This document shows, in pieces, positions 33,901 through 40,697 of a DNA stretch of 56,084 bases. The stretch covers positions 1 through 56,084 of the forward strand of contig DATIGE010000071.1 in the NCBI GenBank assembly GCA_035454885.1. The letters are read 5' to 3'. A model generated the notes under the pieces. That model saw nothing but the letters and a program-made list of their open reading frames with translations, was not told the DNA's origin and searched no databases. This DNA is from a bacterium. Lineage in GTDB: Bacteria; UBA10199; JACPAL01; GCA-016699445. A program made the translations under genes and the position numbers. Position 1 is the first letter of the stretch, and every line of letters begins with the position of its first letter.

Positions 33901-36900
33901 GGTCGACGCCCTCCGCGTCCGCCAGGCGCGGCGTTTGGCGGCCAACGCCCGTTCGCGCGGCCTGACCGACGTGGCCGACACCCTCGAACGGGTTGCGAGC
34001 GAGGGCGAGGAGAGCCTGCGCGTGGGCGGCTTGCCGCAGCCCGTCTGGTGGAACTCCACCCGCATGGTCCCGGACGCGGACGGAAAGATCCGCGAAGTCC
34101 CGCGTGGAGCGACGCCCGGCGAGATCCTCGATCAGTGGGAGCGGGACGGCCTGGTCGACGCGAGGACCGTGGCCGACCTGCGCGCCCTGGCGAAGGGGGA
34201 GGTCAGCTTCAAGGGCAAGCGCATTCTTGTTTACGGCGGCACGGGGACGATCTCCCAGCCGACCGTTGAATTTTTCCTCCAGCTCGGGGCCGACGTGTGG
34301 ATCACCACCCGCCAGGATCTGGGCAGGGTCGAGGACCGTGCGCGCGACATGCGCAACCGCTCGGCCGTGCGCGGGGCGTCCCTGCGCGTGTCGACCCAGT
34401 TCGTGCCCAACTTCGCGAACATGGAGGCCCTGCGCCAGCAACAGGAGGAGCAGGGTTGGAAGCCGGACGTCATTATCAACGGGATGGCGGCCGAGGACTA
34501 CGGCCTCCTTGACATGAAGCTCGACTTCCACACGGTCACGCAGACCCTGGTCGAGTCCTACCGCTACGCCGTCGGCCAATACGTCAAATGGTACAAGCAG
34601 GACCCCGAGTCGAGCCCCGTGCTCTCCGTGGGCAACCAGGCGAGCCCGAACGACAAGTTCGCCCTGGGCGGCAGCGGCAGCTATTCGATCGCCAAGTCGT
34701 CGATGCCCGCCGGCCAATGGGCCCAGCGGCGCGATTCCGAAAATTACTTTCACAAGGACGGGCGCCCGGTCTACCGCGAGGTCTCCGTGCTCACCGGCGC
34801 GGTGGTGCCTCCTTCCGACAAGGGCATCATGGGCGGCTTCCGGACCTTCGGCGACCGCCTCGAGCAGGCGGCGCGGGCGGAAGGCCGTCCTCTGTGGATC
34901 TTCAACGGCGCCGACATGGGCGCCGTCAACGTGGCGGCGTTCAATCCGGTTCACGGCCATGCCGATCAGATCGATCGCGAGGCGGATGGGGGCTTCACGA
35001 GGCTGGGAGAGCGTCCCGGCGGCCTGCAAGGTCTTCTGGCTCAGGTCCAGAAAGAGTCGAAGACCGACGTCGCTCGCACTGGCGAGGTGAGGTCCTCGGA
35101 GGTCACGGCCTCCGAGGGCCCCGCCTGGCACCCCTATCACGACGGCCAGATCCGGACCGTCACGGACTACGGTTTCTTCATCGACGAGACGGACGGAGCG
35201 AACGGCGTGGCGAACCCCTATAACGAGATCCGGGACGACGATCTGGTGGTCGTCGGCCTCGGAATGGTCTCGACCTGGGGCGGGAGCGCCATCGACTCCT
35301 TCACCAACATGCTCCAGATCCGGGGCGATTACGTCGGGCCTTGGGGCAAGGACATCGGTTTGAAGGGTGCGGCCTTCTCGGTGGGTCTCGATATCGCGGG
35401 GATGTCGCCGGCGGACGCCGCGACCGCCTACGGACCGACCCACCTCTTCCCCAACATGGGGCCCAGGGTCTTGGAGAGGAGCGGCCAGCGGGCCGACGCC
35501 TATCACCGCCTCCAGAGCTTCGTCGGAGACGACCGTCTGGTCGTCGGCACGGTGGCCGAGGTCGAGGCCTTGAATTCGGATGAACTCCAAGAGCAGATCG
35601 CGCGGCTAGGGAACACGGGTTACAGGTTCGAGGCCGAGACCATTCGGGATGATCAGGGACGTCCGCAGGAGGTTGTTGTTGCGCGAAAACAGGGCGCCAA
35701 CCTCAAGCGCGAGGTCATCGAAAAGCTCGGCCCGCAGGTCATGGCGGACACCCCGCCGTTTGATTACAACCGTTTGGGTGGGAACAGGGATCTGATCGAT
35801 CACGGGGCCCGGCACATCTTGAACGCCCAGATCGTTCATACGGAATCGGCTCGCGGAATGGGCCTGGTACCCGGCGAATTGGAAGGCCGCCATGGCCGGG
35901 AAAATGTCTACGTCATCGACAGTTTCGGAATGGGCGGGCTGGAAGTCCAAAGAGACCAGGAGCAGGCCTTCATCCTGGGAGACGAGCCGAAAAAGTTGGA
36001 CGTCGTGGTTGGCATTCCCGTCGCATCGGCCGGGAGTTCCGCATCGAGCCAGTATGGAGCCATGGGCGAGGCCACGGAAGATCCCTATGCCTGCGCGACG
36101 CCCAAGAAGACCATTCGTTCCGCTCAGAAACAGATGAGAGATGCCTTCCGCAAGGCGGAGGAGATCGACCGCCTCGCCGGGGAGGCCTCGGGGGCCGCGC
36201 AGCAGGTTCTCCGCCTCGAAGCGGAGCGTTTGCGGCAGAACGCCTTGAAGACGGCCATCGTCGCGACCTCCGGAGACGACGCGGCCACGAACGAGACACT
36301 CAAGATGTTTCATCGGGTCGGGGCCATGGGCACACAGGCGGAGGCGGAGGAAAGGGAATTCTCCATCGACCGCCAACAACGTCCCCACGACAAGGGCCGT
36401 AACCCGAAATTCCAGGCCGGGACGGGAACAGGCGGATTCAAAATCGTCACGGGTTGGGCGATGCGCCACTACGGATACCGTCCTTTGGGCGTCCTTCGTG
36501 GAGCCGATACGGGCACCGACGGTCCCTCGAAGGAGCCGGACGGAAAGTTGCGCGCGTCGACCGGTCTGGGCCGGTACGGCCAGCGGAAGGTCTTCTTCAA
36601 CGGGCTACGCGAGTCCCGCATGCACGGCATTCCGTTGAACAGGATCCGGCAGATGAACAGCCATAGCACAGGCACGGGGGGCGACGGCACGCAGTCGGAG
36701 TCCTTCGTGATCGGAGCGGTGATGGAGGCCCTGGAATGGGCGGCCCTGAACGTCGCCACGGCGCCGGGCAGTCATCCGCGTTTTGCCGATCTGCTGCGCG
36801 AAAGGGGCGTCGATCCTCGTCAGCATCGCGGCACGCAAGGCGGCGATTCCCTCATTCGCGCCATCGGCCTGGATCTCGATCATCCGCAGAATCTCATGCA

Positions 36901-37564
36901 GCAGCTCATCGACTGGCCGTCCGAGCTTCTTTCGGAACTCGGTCTCGATGCGGAGATCTTCGAAAGCCACGCCAAGTATAACTTCCGGCACACGCTGGGC
37001 GGCACTTTCGTGGAAGACGTCTCTCTCATGATGCAGGCGAACGAGCGTCTGACGCTTCCGCATCCGGGATTGAACAACATCGAGGACGCGACCGGCCGGA
37101 CCCCGATCGCCACAACCCTTCCGGCCGCAACGGATATTTCAAGCGTGCAGCCCGCGCGCGCGAATTATCGGACGCCTCCGGATCAGGCGCCGGCGCCGTA
37201 CGGAACCGCGGGCAATTCCTTCGGGTTCAACGGCCTGGACGGCTTCGTGGTCAACGAGGTTCCTCAGGGGCAGAGGTTCCGGACACGCGACGAGGCCATC
37301 CAGTGGTATACGAAGGCCATTCAAAGCGAGGCGCGCTCCATCGCCCTCCACCGGGCGACCGGGGAAGGCCGCATCCCGGCGATCCAGTACTACGAGAGCG
37401 AGCGCGTGGATCACACGGTCTACGAGGACACCCGCGAGGGTTACGAGCAGGCGGAAGCCCTGGCCCGCCGGATCGTCGCCCGCGAGCCGGACGTCCGGTT
37501 GCCCTGGCAGAGGCCGCCCGCATGGCTCGTGGCCCAGCGCGCCGCGGCCGGCGGCCGCCGATAA
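24983..37564 (+). CDS. Giant type I fatty acid synthase, fungal/mycobacterial-type domain order
   Basis: 4193 residues. Approximate domains: 1-165 unknown; 175-325 AcpS-like PPTase region (FFTDREL, SLKAATFR, LKWTDVEY); 335-435 a second PPTase-like stretch (GLDITDARRF); 490-860 acyltransferase with S598 in GHSQGQ; 970-1300 FMN enoyl reductase (LALAGMTGNT); 1645-1935 double hot-dog dehydratase; 1935-2260 malonyl/palmitoyl transferase with S2040 in GHSLGQ; Ala/Pro linker; two ACPs with S2385 and S2655 in DMDSLAIAG; 3076-3330 ketoreductase (VYGGTGTIS, YSIAK); 3420-4100 ketosynthase with C3704, H3894 and H4003. This AT-ER-DH-MPT-ACP-KR-KS order is that of yeast beta+alpha and mycobacterial FAS-I, not of PKS or PUFA synthases. 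Active residues look intact except that the PPTase KEA motif reads KAA. It should make long-chain acyl groups in the cytoplasm. Confidence 0.9.
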   Translation: MTFIRPALSPFSAITATTVTPSPEAISSFNQLGWGSLVQPNGTIAIDALRSQVSSLLTDGPSLKGLELPSETVEILRQFSDKGEWNERIVVSLGHLLAAQQAAWDSVRSGGVSEVDVSGEVRETPLALTREQTTAFLKQMAQQSGLVDGHEWRSEVMAHELGRGVSIVSQNPGGALQAVALASFDAQDLVPRDAIGRGGKALEGVLRRFFTDRELDPDNLGAYLAPSNDRKSKLHSRIAGILSLKAATFRAAGLPLPGEAGGESLKWTDVEYARESFRNSEGEERYRRVRRLDGEVGRALAGRGVFANFADDGWTGAAIVAVESFPRSSGVVSLGLDITDARRFGAPEQAQYHADGEAAYKATYFGGHQPFFMNNVIQQVEAGETLAPGRRRFQFSGTTDEAMRRLGGREAIGAQLHLGNLIGSLIVVRGEPAGTVLSQADVAPAGQGEASRDSSKRGGNGRESHSPTNGKPQAPTRPAADFVAAPSEERPALARMIEDGEANLIYALPGQASEYASFLVEQYTASPTAREIIERLGRVLFRHGIDLRKIVAGEISADQLASSAFSQPLIGLTQIVINAQLREMGYDLSKATAVIGHSQGQILGIQAVSDMPDEEFIDFLAMNGKLMQEADPLFEPEVGDTLNLMKIATAKTSEQLEMMQRYTGKISMVTTLGIPRAELEVIAASVTKDLEGELAQVSLKNIEAGDVHRDRLPEGWEPTSGGQQTALIVSGTTEGLKELARRVSAVSDKYKVRVLPTTAAFHSELMRPALERVWPHLVGKSLGHVAAPVLLNHDGSRLQDITGTVVRRGPDGTEYTIDARIAAVTEGQYVNPVNWPEVTWSAFGRIDPAKPTIVIDGGPGKATGSFIQGNLTDARGLSPVAVIPYATPEGRALLESGNLKEATAKLPDPRLFSDPNYRPVLRQVTSGAPMINGEYTGPYAYLSQVSLADPVQRRDLIQRLEKALNIGAGEPRIHSEFLERLGFDPTMPLALAGMTGNTGPELVAALAASHYLGIYAVTTVGANLKRLSSELDRCHQLTQEKLREMGNPDWEKGAPFGANVIHMNGPYDKQLQEIIKAKERGVPIALVSIAFSEISLALWNEHYMPLLKAGIAVMPLGENERRWKHFMENIYPEVPEEYRHLLAIAPEGAEGGGHNIWKEAPNIRYGHDLTRSLMAQGGAFKTEGATVPHFMTGGQSTPEAIADALLVMANGDARGGMQVGGIMQLAKESTPPMQVKEYIAEAAAGRVGFNQIQSEFERWINVLDSTFSRNLLKLTDILEGCETWDIEIPIGGDKTKKGKDGAPVGRERAERVADILLEEPDAQRTLLHGFWQKGMSDFNRVEFQPLVDRVWPHWLSGDREALVQALSEFSAPRLFQLFKTYRTWAVMDPNVDPKTAYVLGGRSIRAMGQSLEREGENPRKYLGMSAPDIFRDLRDRALRYLTELYQRAMALEQAEQDRFEASTPETFKAVSGVTSVEEQGLGDGETNLVVGIGKDLNQADFLKAVQTAGHGDLARALRAADVGLGEKEGNPLQRTFAVERGDRVEILRRTEAGKTLLENVRVFNKSGRLVAEVRPSGDRRSIQETWYLAQPGAEASPVTWTYEVREGLAGSRRIVAVPGETAAQGREAYIRLWVGADARPNENLSDTAVTTWNVTEDDVLAWHRQVGATSRRYANPRAKGFQVHATYPLRAAWPSMMRAGMHPDANIDFLKVVHSGQTMRIGAPVRVGDTLTASSALGSVKDLTYGREATIVTSVVNQDGEAVATYETKFLSRASRGAETTLFAQDVANPLAATASRLEVDPIEVYRREGLTLSRSDITGYAIDAQWLHTDDRFARRVGFKDGIIAQGWRLMHAVSHSVIEGYLGNDASRFIGFGEGTAVTAPVRPNEPLTLEVDRVGLQGDREVLAFRLISQADGKTKASGTMELRTPPYAAVFPGNASQKVGMAKALYEAGGVGRETLVEACAALGEGGDLLLDVITGGASLPEGNVERRAAFDKAVEEKWLDDVVNSSPAVLATSIAMYRARVAAGFPAPSVVSGHSLGQYVAAVAAGALEVRDLMGGVRLRGEFMRKHARGCIASVVAGGLIDPEGLQKRLNGIAQEGEVLEVANINTLTEKSSQVVISGHQAAVERAVAALKEDGYRASILPGNVAFHSSLLRAMEPEFRPVMDAVPIADPAIPIASIVQPGRLLRTAEEVREELVVLNHERVAWDPNVRGMQAGGAKAFVEFAPGTVLTGMVSRILPDTVAQSISMVTHADEALYGPRPALAPVEEAPKPAPSAKPAPAAVPAAAPAPRAAAPALEPAPASYASHQMQVLDLRLTTARVEMEKGSVKTAALSPLAPSLTSSPSEFLWANVVLSLAETNEGVKPAEVTPETKLAALDMDSLAIAGLFGLVRHRAGIAKMPADQEVKKLETGTVADLFNLVVNYWDHEGERPSLANRGAAIGTPGQSYKQMLQAAGIGGRSAFDLMKDGKLKADTPGVDRVTETVLSGTDEGALAGLDGLIARVEGWQYSKEFAKEGAALRTVKTSFYKAARPRFEAMKQDREARSRAAQAAAPMMMPGVAAAPVSLESAPAAYASHQMQVVDLRLTTARVEMEKGSVKSAALSPLAPSLTSSPSEFLWANVVLSLSETNEGVKPAEVLPETKLAQLDMDSLAIAGLFGLVRHRAGIAKMPADQEVKKLETGTVADLFNLVVNYWDHEGERPSLANRGAAIGTPGQSYKQILQAAGIAGRSAFDLMKDGKLKADTPGVDRVTETVLSGTDEGALAGLDGLIARVEGWQYSKEFAKEGAALRAVKGAFYQRTRVRFEAMRDEREARNRATQASAVVPGMAMPMTGGLAPVAAAVDPDLVRALAREEAFHLIREMNGDAAAGAVDRRLLEFDARSGRVRPVGATVAMQNELQLERLRQETSLEFVAMMTQTWPARLHHPWGEVEMNGAPANLVRLYGDVAEGTLRSGTPEHDYRVRLLANQVDALRVRQARRLAANARSRGLTDVADTLERVASEGEESLRVGGLPQPVWWNSTRMVPDADGKIREVPRGATPGEILDQWERDGLVDARTVADLRALAKGEVSFKGKRILVYGGTGTISQPTVEFFLQLGADVWITTRQDLGRVEDRARDMRNRSAVRGASLRVSTQFVPNFANMEALRQQQEEQGWKPDVIINGMAAEDYGLLDMKLDFHTVTQTLVESYRYAVGQYVKWYKQDPESSPVLSVGNQASPNDKFALGGSGSYSIAKSSMPAGQWAQRRDSENYFHKDGRPVYREVSVLTGAVVPPSDKGIMGGFRTFGDRLEQAARAEGRPLWIFNGADMGAVNVAAFNPVHGHADQIDREADGGFTRLGERPGGLQGLLAQVQKESKTDVARTGEVRSSEVTASEGPAWHPYHDGQIRTVTDYGFFIDETDGANGVANPYNEIRDDDLVVVGLGMVSTWGGSAIDSFTNMLQIRGDYVGPWGKDIGLKGAAFSVGLDIAGMSPADAATAYGPTHLFPNMGPRVLERSGQRADAYHRLQSFVGDDRLVVGTVAEVEALNSDELQEQIARLGNTGYRFEAETIRDDQGRPQEVVVARKQGANLKREVIEKLGPQVMADTPPFDYNRLGGNRDLIDHGARHILNAQIVHTESARGMGLVPGELEGRHGRENVYVIDSFGMGGLEVQRDQEQAFILGDEPKKLDVVVGIPVASAGSSASSQYGAMGEATEDPYACATPKKTIRSAQKQMRDAFRKAEEIDRLAGEASGAAQQVLRLEAERLRQNALKTAIVATSGDDAATNETLKMFHRVGAMGTQAEAEEREFSIDRQQRPHDKGRNPKFQAGTGTGGFKIVTGWAMRHYGYRPLGVLRGADTGTDGPSKEPDGKLRASTGLGRYGQRKVFFNGLRESRMHGIPLNRIRQMNSHSTGTGGDGTQSESFVIGAVMEALEWAALNVATAPGSHPRFADLLRERGVDPRQHRGTQGGDSLIRAIGLDLDHPQNLMQQLIDWPSELLSELGLDAEIFESHAKYNFRHTLGGTFVEDVSLMMQANERLTLPHPGLNNIEDATGRTPIATTLPAATDISSVQPARANYRTPPDQAPAPYGTAGNSFGFNGLDGFVVNEVPQGQRFRTRDEAIQWYTKAIQSEARSIALHRATGEGRIPAIQYYESERVDHTVYEDTREGYEQAEALARRIVAREPDVRLPWQRPPAWLVAQRAAAGGRR
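31907..32557 (+). repeat. Tandem acyl-carrier-protein unit, copy 1
   Basis: Copy 1 of an 810-base-period duplication inside the FAS-I gene, encoding the ACP with S2385. It includes both the canonical four-helix part and the extra helical subdomain seen in fungal-type ACPs. DNA identity with copy 2 is very high, including at third codon positions. Confidence 0.9.
32717..33367 (+). repeat. Tandem acyl-carrier-protein unit, copy 2
   Basis: Copy 2, offset by exactly 810 bases (270 codons) from copy 1, with the phosphopantetheine serine at S2655. Near-identity suggests recent duplication or continuing gene conversion. Fungal and mycobacterial FAS-I have a single ACP from memory. Confidence 0.9.
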
Positions 37565-37584
37565 GGCGCGGGTCTCCCTCGCAC

Positions 37585-37609
37585 GCAACTTTTCCCTCAA
37601 ATCGGCGAT
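37585..37609 (+). promoter_or_regulatory. Shared ECF-like promoter, site B (acyltransferase)
   Basis: GCAAC at 37585-37589, 16 bases, CGAT at 37606-37609. The region from CAACTTTT to CGATGAT matches site A closely. The ATG is 28 bases past the C of CGAT, with GGAGG between. It lies in the 69-base gap after the FAS-I. Confidence 0.62.
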
Positions 37610-37633
37610 GATCAAGGCTCGGAGGCCGGGCTC

Positions 37634-39079
37634 ATGATTTCACGCATCGCCCCGTTCGGCGCCCTCGGGGCGGCCGTTGACCTGGCGCGGCAAGTCGCCG
37701 CGACGCGGGATGCCTCCTCAATCGCCGGGGCGGCCTGGGTGGCCTATAATGGTTTGACCGGCATCGTGCGCGCGCCTTCCGTCCCGTCTTCAAGGCGGTT
37801 TCCCCCGGTGAGCGACGGCATCCGTTTCGCCGACGACCCCAACCTTGCGAACGACATCCTCTTCCGCGCCTTCGGCGACGAGCACGTCCTCTATAATCTG
37901 ATCGGGCTCGCCCAGACCTTCCGCGCCATGGGCAACGCCATGGGCCATTACGCCCACGAGGTCGGCTTCGAGACCTATCTCCGTACCTACATGGACACAT
38001 TGAGCAACGGGAACCGCCTGGCGATTTCCGAGGAGCTGAAGGGCGCGCAGAGGAGCGTCCTGGAAAAAGTCGGCGTGATCTACTCCGACTGGGTCATGAA
38101 GTACGCCGCGGCCAACGGCTGGAACGTGCGCTTCCGGGGCGTGGAGAAGATTCCTCCGGAGGGGAAGCGGGTCGTTTACGCCATGGCCCCGCACAGCGCG
38201 ATCTATCCTGACTTTTTCTTCACCTACGCCGACCATCGGATGGTCCCCGTCGCCGATCTCTTCAACTTCCGCGACAATCCCTCGTCGCGCAAGTTCGGGA
38301 TGGCCTTGATCGTCGACCTGATCCGCCTGCCCTTGATCGACCGCCGGAACCCACGGAACGCGATCCAGTGCATGAAACAGATCCGTGATGCCGCCATCGA
38401 ATACAACTACCGCCCCGGCTGGTTCATCAACGGCGGACGGGTGCCTCCGGCCTACGAGGACGACGGAACGCTCGCCCGGCCCGGGTATTATTCCAACGTC
38501 ATCGACATCGAAAAGCCTCGGATCTACGTTCAGGCCACCGGGGCCGTCGCCAACGCCATCGACATCGCCAGGGAGACCGACGAGCCGGTGACCGTGGTGG
38601 TCGTGACCATCAGCGGCGCCGAATGCATGCGGAAGATTTCAGGGGATTTCCCGTTCATCCAGCCCAACACGATCGGAGGCGACATCGTCTATGAGGTCGC
38701 CGACTCCTTCCAAGTGACGGGCGACGACCGGAAGAGGAGGGGAGAGCTGGGTGAGAAGGTCGACCGGATCGCCCGCGAAAACCTCGCGATCGACCTCTAT
38801 CTCCGGGAAGTGGTCCAGCAGTGGGGACTCAAACGCGGCGACGTCGAGGCGGGCCGTCTCTTCGATCAACGGGCCTCCACGGACGTCGCCTACAGGATCC
38901 TCGCCGACCGGATCCGCTCCATCCGCCCCTCCAACCACGCCCGGACACGGTTCATCCACCGGCTCTTGAATCTCGTGACGGCCGAGGCCCCGCCGGCCAC
39001 GTCCGAAATCGATGCCTTCCTGCAGGAGGTCTCCCAGGCGGTCTTGGATGCACAACAGGAAAATCTACCCCCAAAATAG
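37634..39079 (+). CDS. PlsC-like lysophospholipid/glycerolipid acyltransferase
   Basis: 481 residues. After a divergent N-terminal 150 residues, the protein shows an acyltransferase core: AMAPHSAIYPDFFF near residues 181-194 stands where family members have the catalytic NHxxxxD (here H-x5-D, one residue longer), and GWFINGGRVPP near 265-275 stands for the FPEGTRS glycerol-phosphate loop, followed by an aromatic/Gly stretch (LARPGYYSN). The first 35 residues (MISRIAPFGALGAAVDLARQ) are Ala-rich and may form a membrane-associated helix. Its place straight after the FAS-I with the same promoter type suggests that it moves the synthase's acyl product onto a lipid acceptor. The altered H-x5-D leaves some doubt. 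Confidence 0.7.
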   Translation: MISRIAPFGALGAAVDLARQVAATRDASSIAGAAWVAYNGLTGIVRAPSVPSSRRFPPVSDGIRFADDPNLANDILFRAFGDEHVLYNLIGLAQTFRAMGNAMGHYAHEVGFETYLRTYMDTLSNGNRLAISEELKGAQRSVLEKVGVIYSDWVMKYAAANGWNVRFRGVEKIPPEGKRVVYAMAPHSAIYPDFFFTYADHRMVPVADLFNFRDNPSSRKFGMALIVDLIRLPLIDRRNPRNAIQCMKQIRDAAIEYNYRPGWFINGGRVPPAYEDDGTLARPGYYSNVIDIEKPRIYVQATGAVANAIDIARETDEPVTVVVVTISGAECMRKISGDFPFIQPNTIGGDIVYEVADSFQVTGDDRKRRGELGEKVDRIARENLAIDLYLREVVQQWGLKRGDVEAGRLFDQRASTDVAYRILADRIRSIRPSNHARTRFIHRLLNLVTAEAPPATSEIDAFLQEVSQAVLDAQQENLPPK

Positions 39080-39128
39080 CCGCATAAGTACTTGAAATTA
39101 TTCAGTTAATTTTTATATTCCCAAATAA

Positions 39129-39153
39129 GCAACCGGCGGCGATTTTTGCCGAT
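39129..39153 (+). promoter_or_regulatory. Shared ECF-like promoter, site E (M48-like protease)
   Basis: GCAAC at 39129-39133, 16 bases, CGAT at 39150-39153 (within GCCGATAAT). The GTG start is 13 bases past the C of CGAT, as at site J, so the mRNA is probably leaderless. Confidence 0.6.
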
Positions 39154-39162
39154 AATCACACT

Positions 39163-39888
39163 GTGCCTATCGACCCAATCTCCTCAAATACGTCCGGGGG
39201 GACCCAAACGAGCCTCCTCAGACCCGTGCGTTGGGGCGGGGGGGATGCCTCGGCTCCCGTCTCCGGAAAGCATTTTGGGGAACCGATCCCTCAGATCGTA
39301 GACATCAGCCGGAACTCCGACATGATCGCCCTCTTCAGCCGGTTGGGCATGCTCCCGCGCATCCAAAAAAAACTGAACGTCCTCTCGCGCAAGCGTGGAC
39401 GGATCGTCCCGGCCAAGGGCACCGTCGCCAGCGCCCTGAACGGATGCGAAGAGACGAATTTCGAAGACGTCGTCTTTGCGGGCGTGGAGTTTTTGGCGGA
39501 ATACAAGAGCGAGGAAGAGACGATCGCGGGCGTCCTCTCCCACGAATGGGGCCATCTCGTCCGGGATTACAAGAAGGACATGGACGCCGACGAGTTGAGT
39601 TGGGAGGAAATCTTCGGAATCCGCAAGGACGAAGAAGCCGCCGCCGACGCGTATTCCGGGAAAATGCTTTTCCTCATGGGTTATTCGCCGGAAGGCATGA
39701 TCAAGTTCTTGAGCAAGATCCAGAAAAAGGAATGCCACAAGTACCATTCGCCGGCGACGCGCGCGGCGATCATCCGCGCCGCGTACGAAAGCGCGCGCCG
39801 CTTCCGCAACCAGGCGGCCAATCTCTCCTCAGCCATCCGGCCGGTCTTCTCGAATCCCTTCACGCAGACATTGATTGCGGTTGCCTAG
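39163..39888 (+). CDS. M48-like zinc metallopeptidase without signal peptide
   Basis: 241 residues from GTG. VLSHEWGHLV holds the HEXXH zinc site (H127, E128, H131), and DEEAAADAYSG near 156-166 supplies the third, glutamate ligand as in M48 peptidases, followed by LMGYSPEGMIKFLSK. Membrane helices of HtpX/Ste24 are absent, as is a signal peptide; the first 40 residues are Ser/Thr/Gly/Pro-rich (MPIDPISSNTSGGTQTS). It acts in the cytoplasm or is secreted by a dedicated route. The GTG start fits promoter site E and leaves no room for a ribosome-binding site. Confidence 0.78.
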   Translation: MPIDPISSNTSGGTQTSLLRPVRWGGGDASAPVSGKHFGEPIPQIVDISRNSDMIALFSRLGMLPRIQKKLNVLSRKRGRIVPAKGTVASALNGCEETNFEDVVFAGVEFLAEYKSEEETIAGVLSHEWGHLVRDYKKDMDADELSWEEIFGIRKDEEAAADAYSGKMLFLMGYSPEGMIKFLSKIQKKECHKYHSPATRAAIIRAAYESARRFRNQAANLSSAIRPVFSNPFTQTLIAVA

Positions 39889-39909
39889 GGGCGTGATAAG
39901 TCACGCCCC
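39888..39909. promoter_or_regulatory. Perfect 9-bp hairpin before the cupredoxin gene
   Basis: GGGGCGTGA at 39888-39896 pairs with TCACGCCCC at 39901-39909 around TAAG. It starts at the last base of the protease stop codon and ends three bases before the next ATG. There is no T tract for termination and no Shine-Dalgarno for the next gene, so it may control translation or mark an RNA end. Confidence 0.5.
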
Positions 39910-39912
39910 GTC

Positions 39913-40644
39913 ATGAAATATCTCGTTCTTCTTGCGCTGGCGCTCGGCGCAGCCTGCCAATCCAAGACGCCGCCGTCTCCGTCCGTTCCCTTGAAATCAG
40001 TCGATCCGGCCACCGCCGGCGTCATCCGCGGGGAGGTCCTGTTTGAAGGGACGCCCCCCGCGCCGTCAAAGATTCCCGTTTCGGGCTTTCCCGAATGCGC
40101 GAATCCCAAGACCGAGGACGACGACGTCCTGATCCGGGAGGGCAGGGTTCAAAACGCCTTCGTCTCGATCAAGACCGGTTTGGAGCCTTACACCTTCCCG
40201 CCGCCCGAGGGCGAGACCGTGATCGACCAGGTCGGCTGCCTCTACGCGCCGCGCGTCGTTGGTCTCCGGATCGGCCAGACGCTCGTGGTGAAAAACAGCG
40301 ACCCGCTCCTCCACAACGTCCATGCCCTCCCCAAGTTCTCTCGGTCCTTCAATCTGGCGATGTCGAAGGGCGCGGCCGAAATCCGCCGAACCTTCACGGA
40401 GCCGGAGGTGATGGTCCCGATCCGCTGCGATGTCCATCCCTGGATGCGGGCCTACGCGGGCGTGCTGCCGCATCCCGGCTTTGCCGTGACGGGTCCGGAC
40501 GGACGCTTCGAGATCAAAGGCATCCCCCCGGGGACTTATGCGCTCTCGGTCTGGCACGAGCGATTGGGGGAGGCGGAGCGGATCGTGACATTGGGCGTCA
40601 AGGAAGAGAAAACGGTTCCGTTTGTAATCACTTCGCAAAGGTAA
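39913..40644 (+). CDS. Lipoprotein with cupredoxin-like copper site and carboxypeptidase-regulatory-like domain
   Basis: 243 residues. MKYLVLLALALGAAC is a lipoprotein signal with the acylated Cys at 15. A cupredoxin-like domain carries the likely copper ligands in LLHNVH (first His), then C, H and M in IRCDVHPWM. The C-terminal 60 residues (GFAVTGPDGRFEIKGIPPGTYALSVWH) are a carboxypeptidase-regulatory-like beta domain. Related proteins occur with periplasmic electron transfer or methylamine utilisation. It should be anchored facing the periplasm. It has no normal ribosome-binding site; a hairpin lies just before the ATG, and it may depend on the upstream protease transcript. Confidence 0.82.
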   Translation: MKYLVLLALALGAACQSKTPPSPSVPLKSVDPATAGVIRGEVLFEGTPPAPSKIPVSGFPECANPKTEDDDVLIREGRVQNAFVSIKTGLEPYTFPPPEGETVIDQVGCLYAPRVVGLRIGQTLVVKNSDPLLHNVHALPKFSRSFNLAMSKGAAEIRRTFTEPEVMVPIRCDVHPWMRAYAGVLPHPGFAVTGPDGRFEIKGIPPGTYALSVWHERLGEAERIVTLGVKEEKTVPFVITSQR

Positions 40645-40651
40645 AAAGGCT

Positions 40652-40676
40652 GCAACTTTTCCTGAAATCCCAAGAT
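40652..40676 (+). promoter_or_regulatory. Shared ECF-like promoter, site C (gene 40698)
   Basis: GCAAC at 40652-40656, 16 bases, AGAT at 40673-40676. The -35 (GCAACTTTTCC) is identical to that of site B; the -10 has A for C. The ATG is 25 bases past the -10. Confidence 0.5.
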
Positions 40677-40697
40677 AAGGGGTTGAAGAGGTGACAT

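Noticed and set aside
24983-37564. Reading the giant gene as a PUFA synthase or modular PKS
   Set aside because: The KS lies at the C-terminus, the order AT-ER-DH-MPT-ACP-KR-KS is that of FAS-I, and the ER and first AT motifs (LALAGMTGNT, GHSQGQ) are fungal-type.
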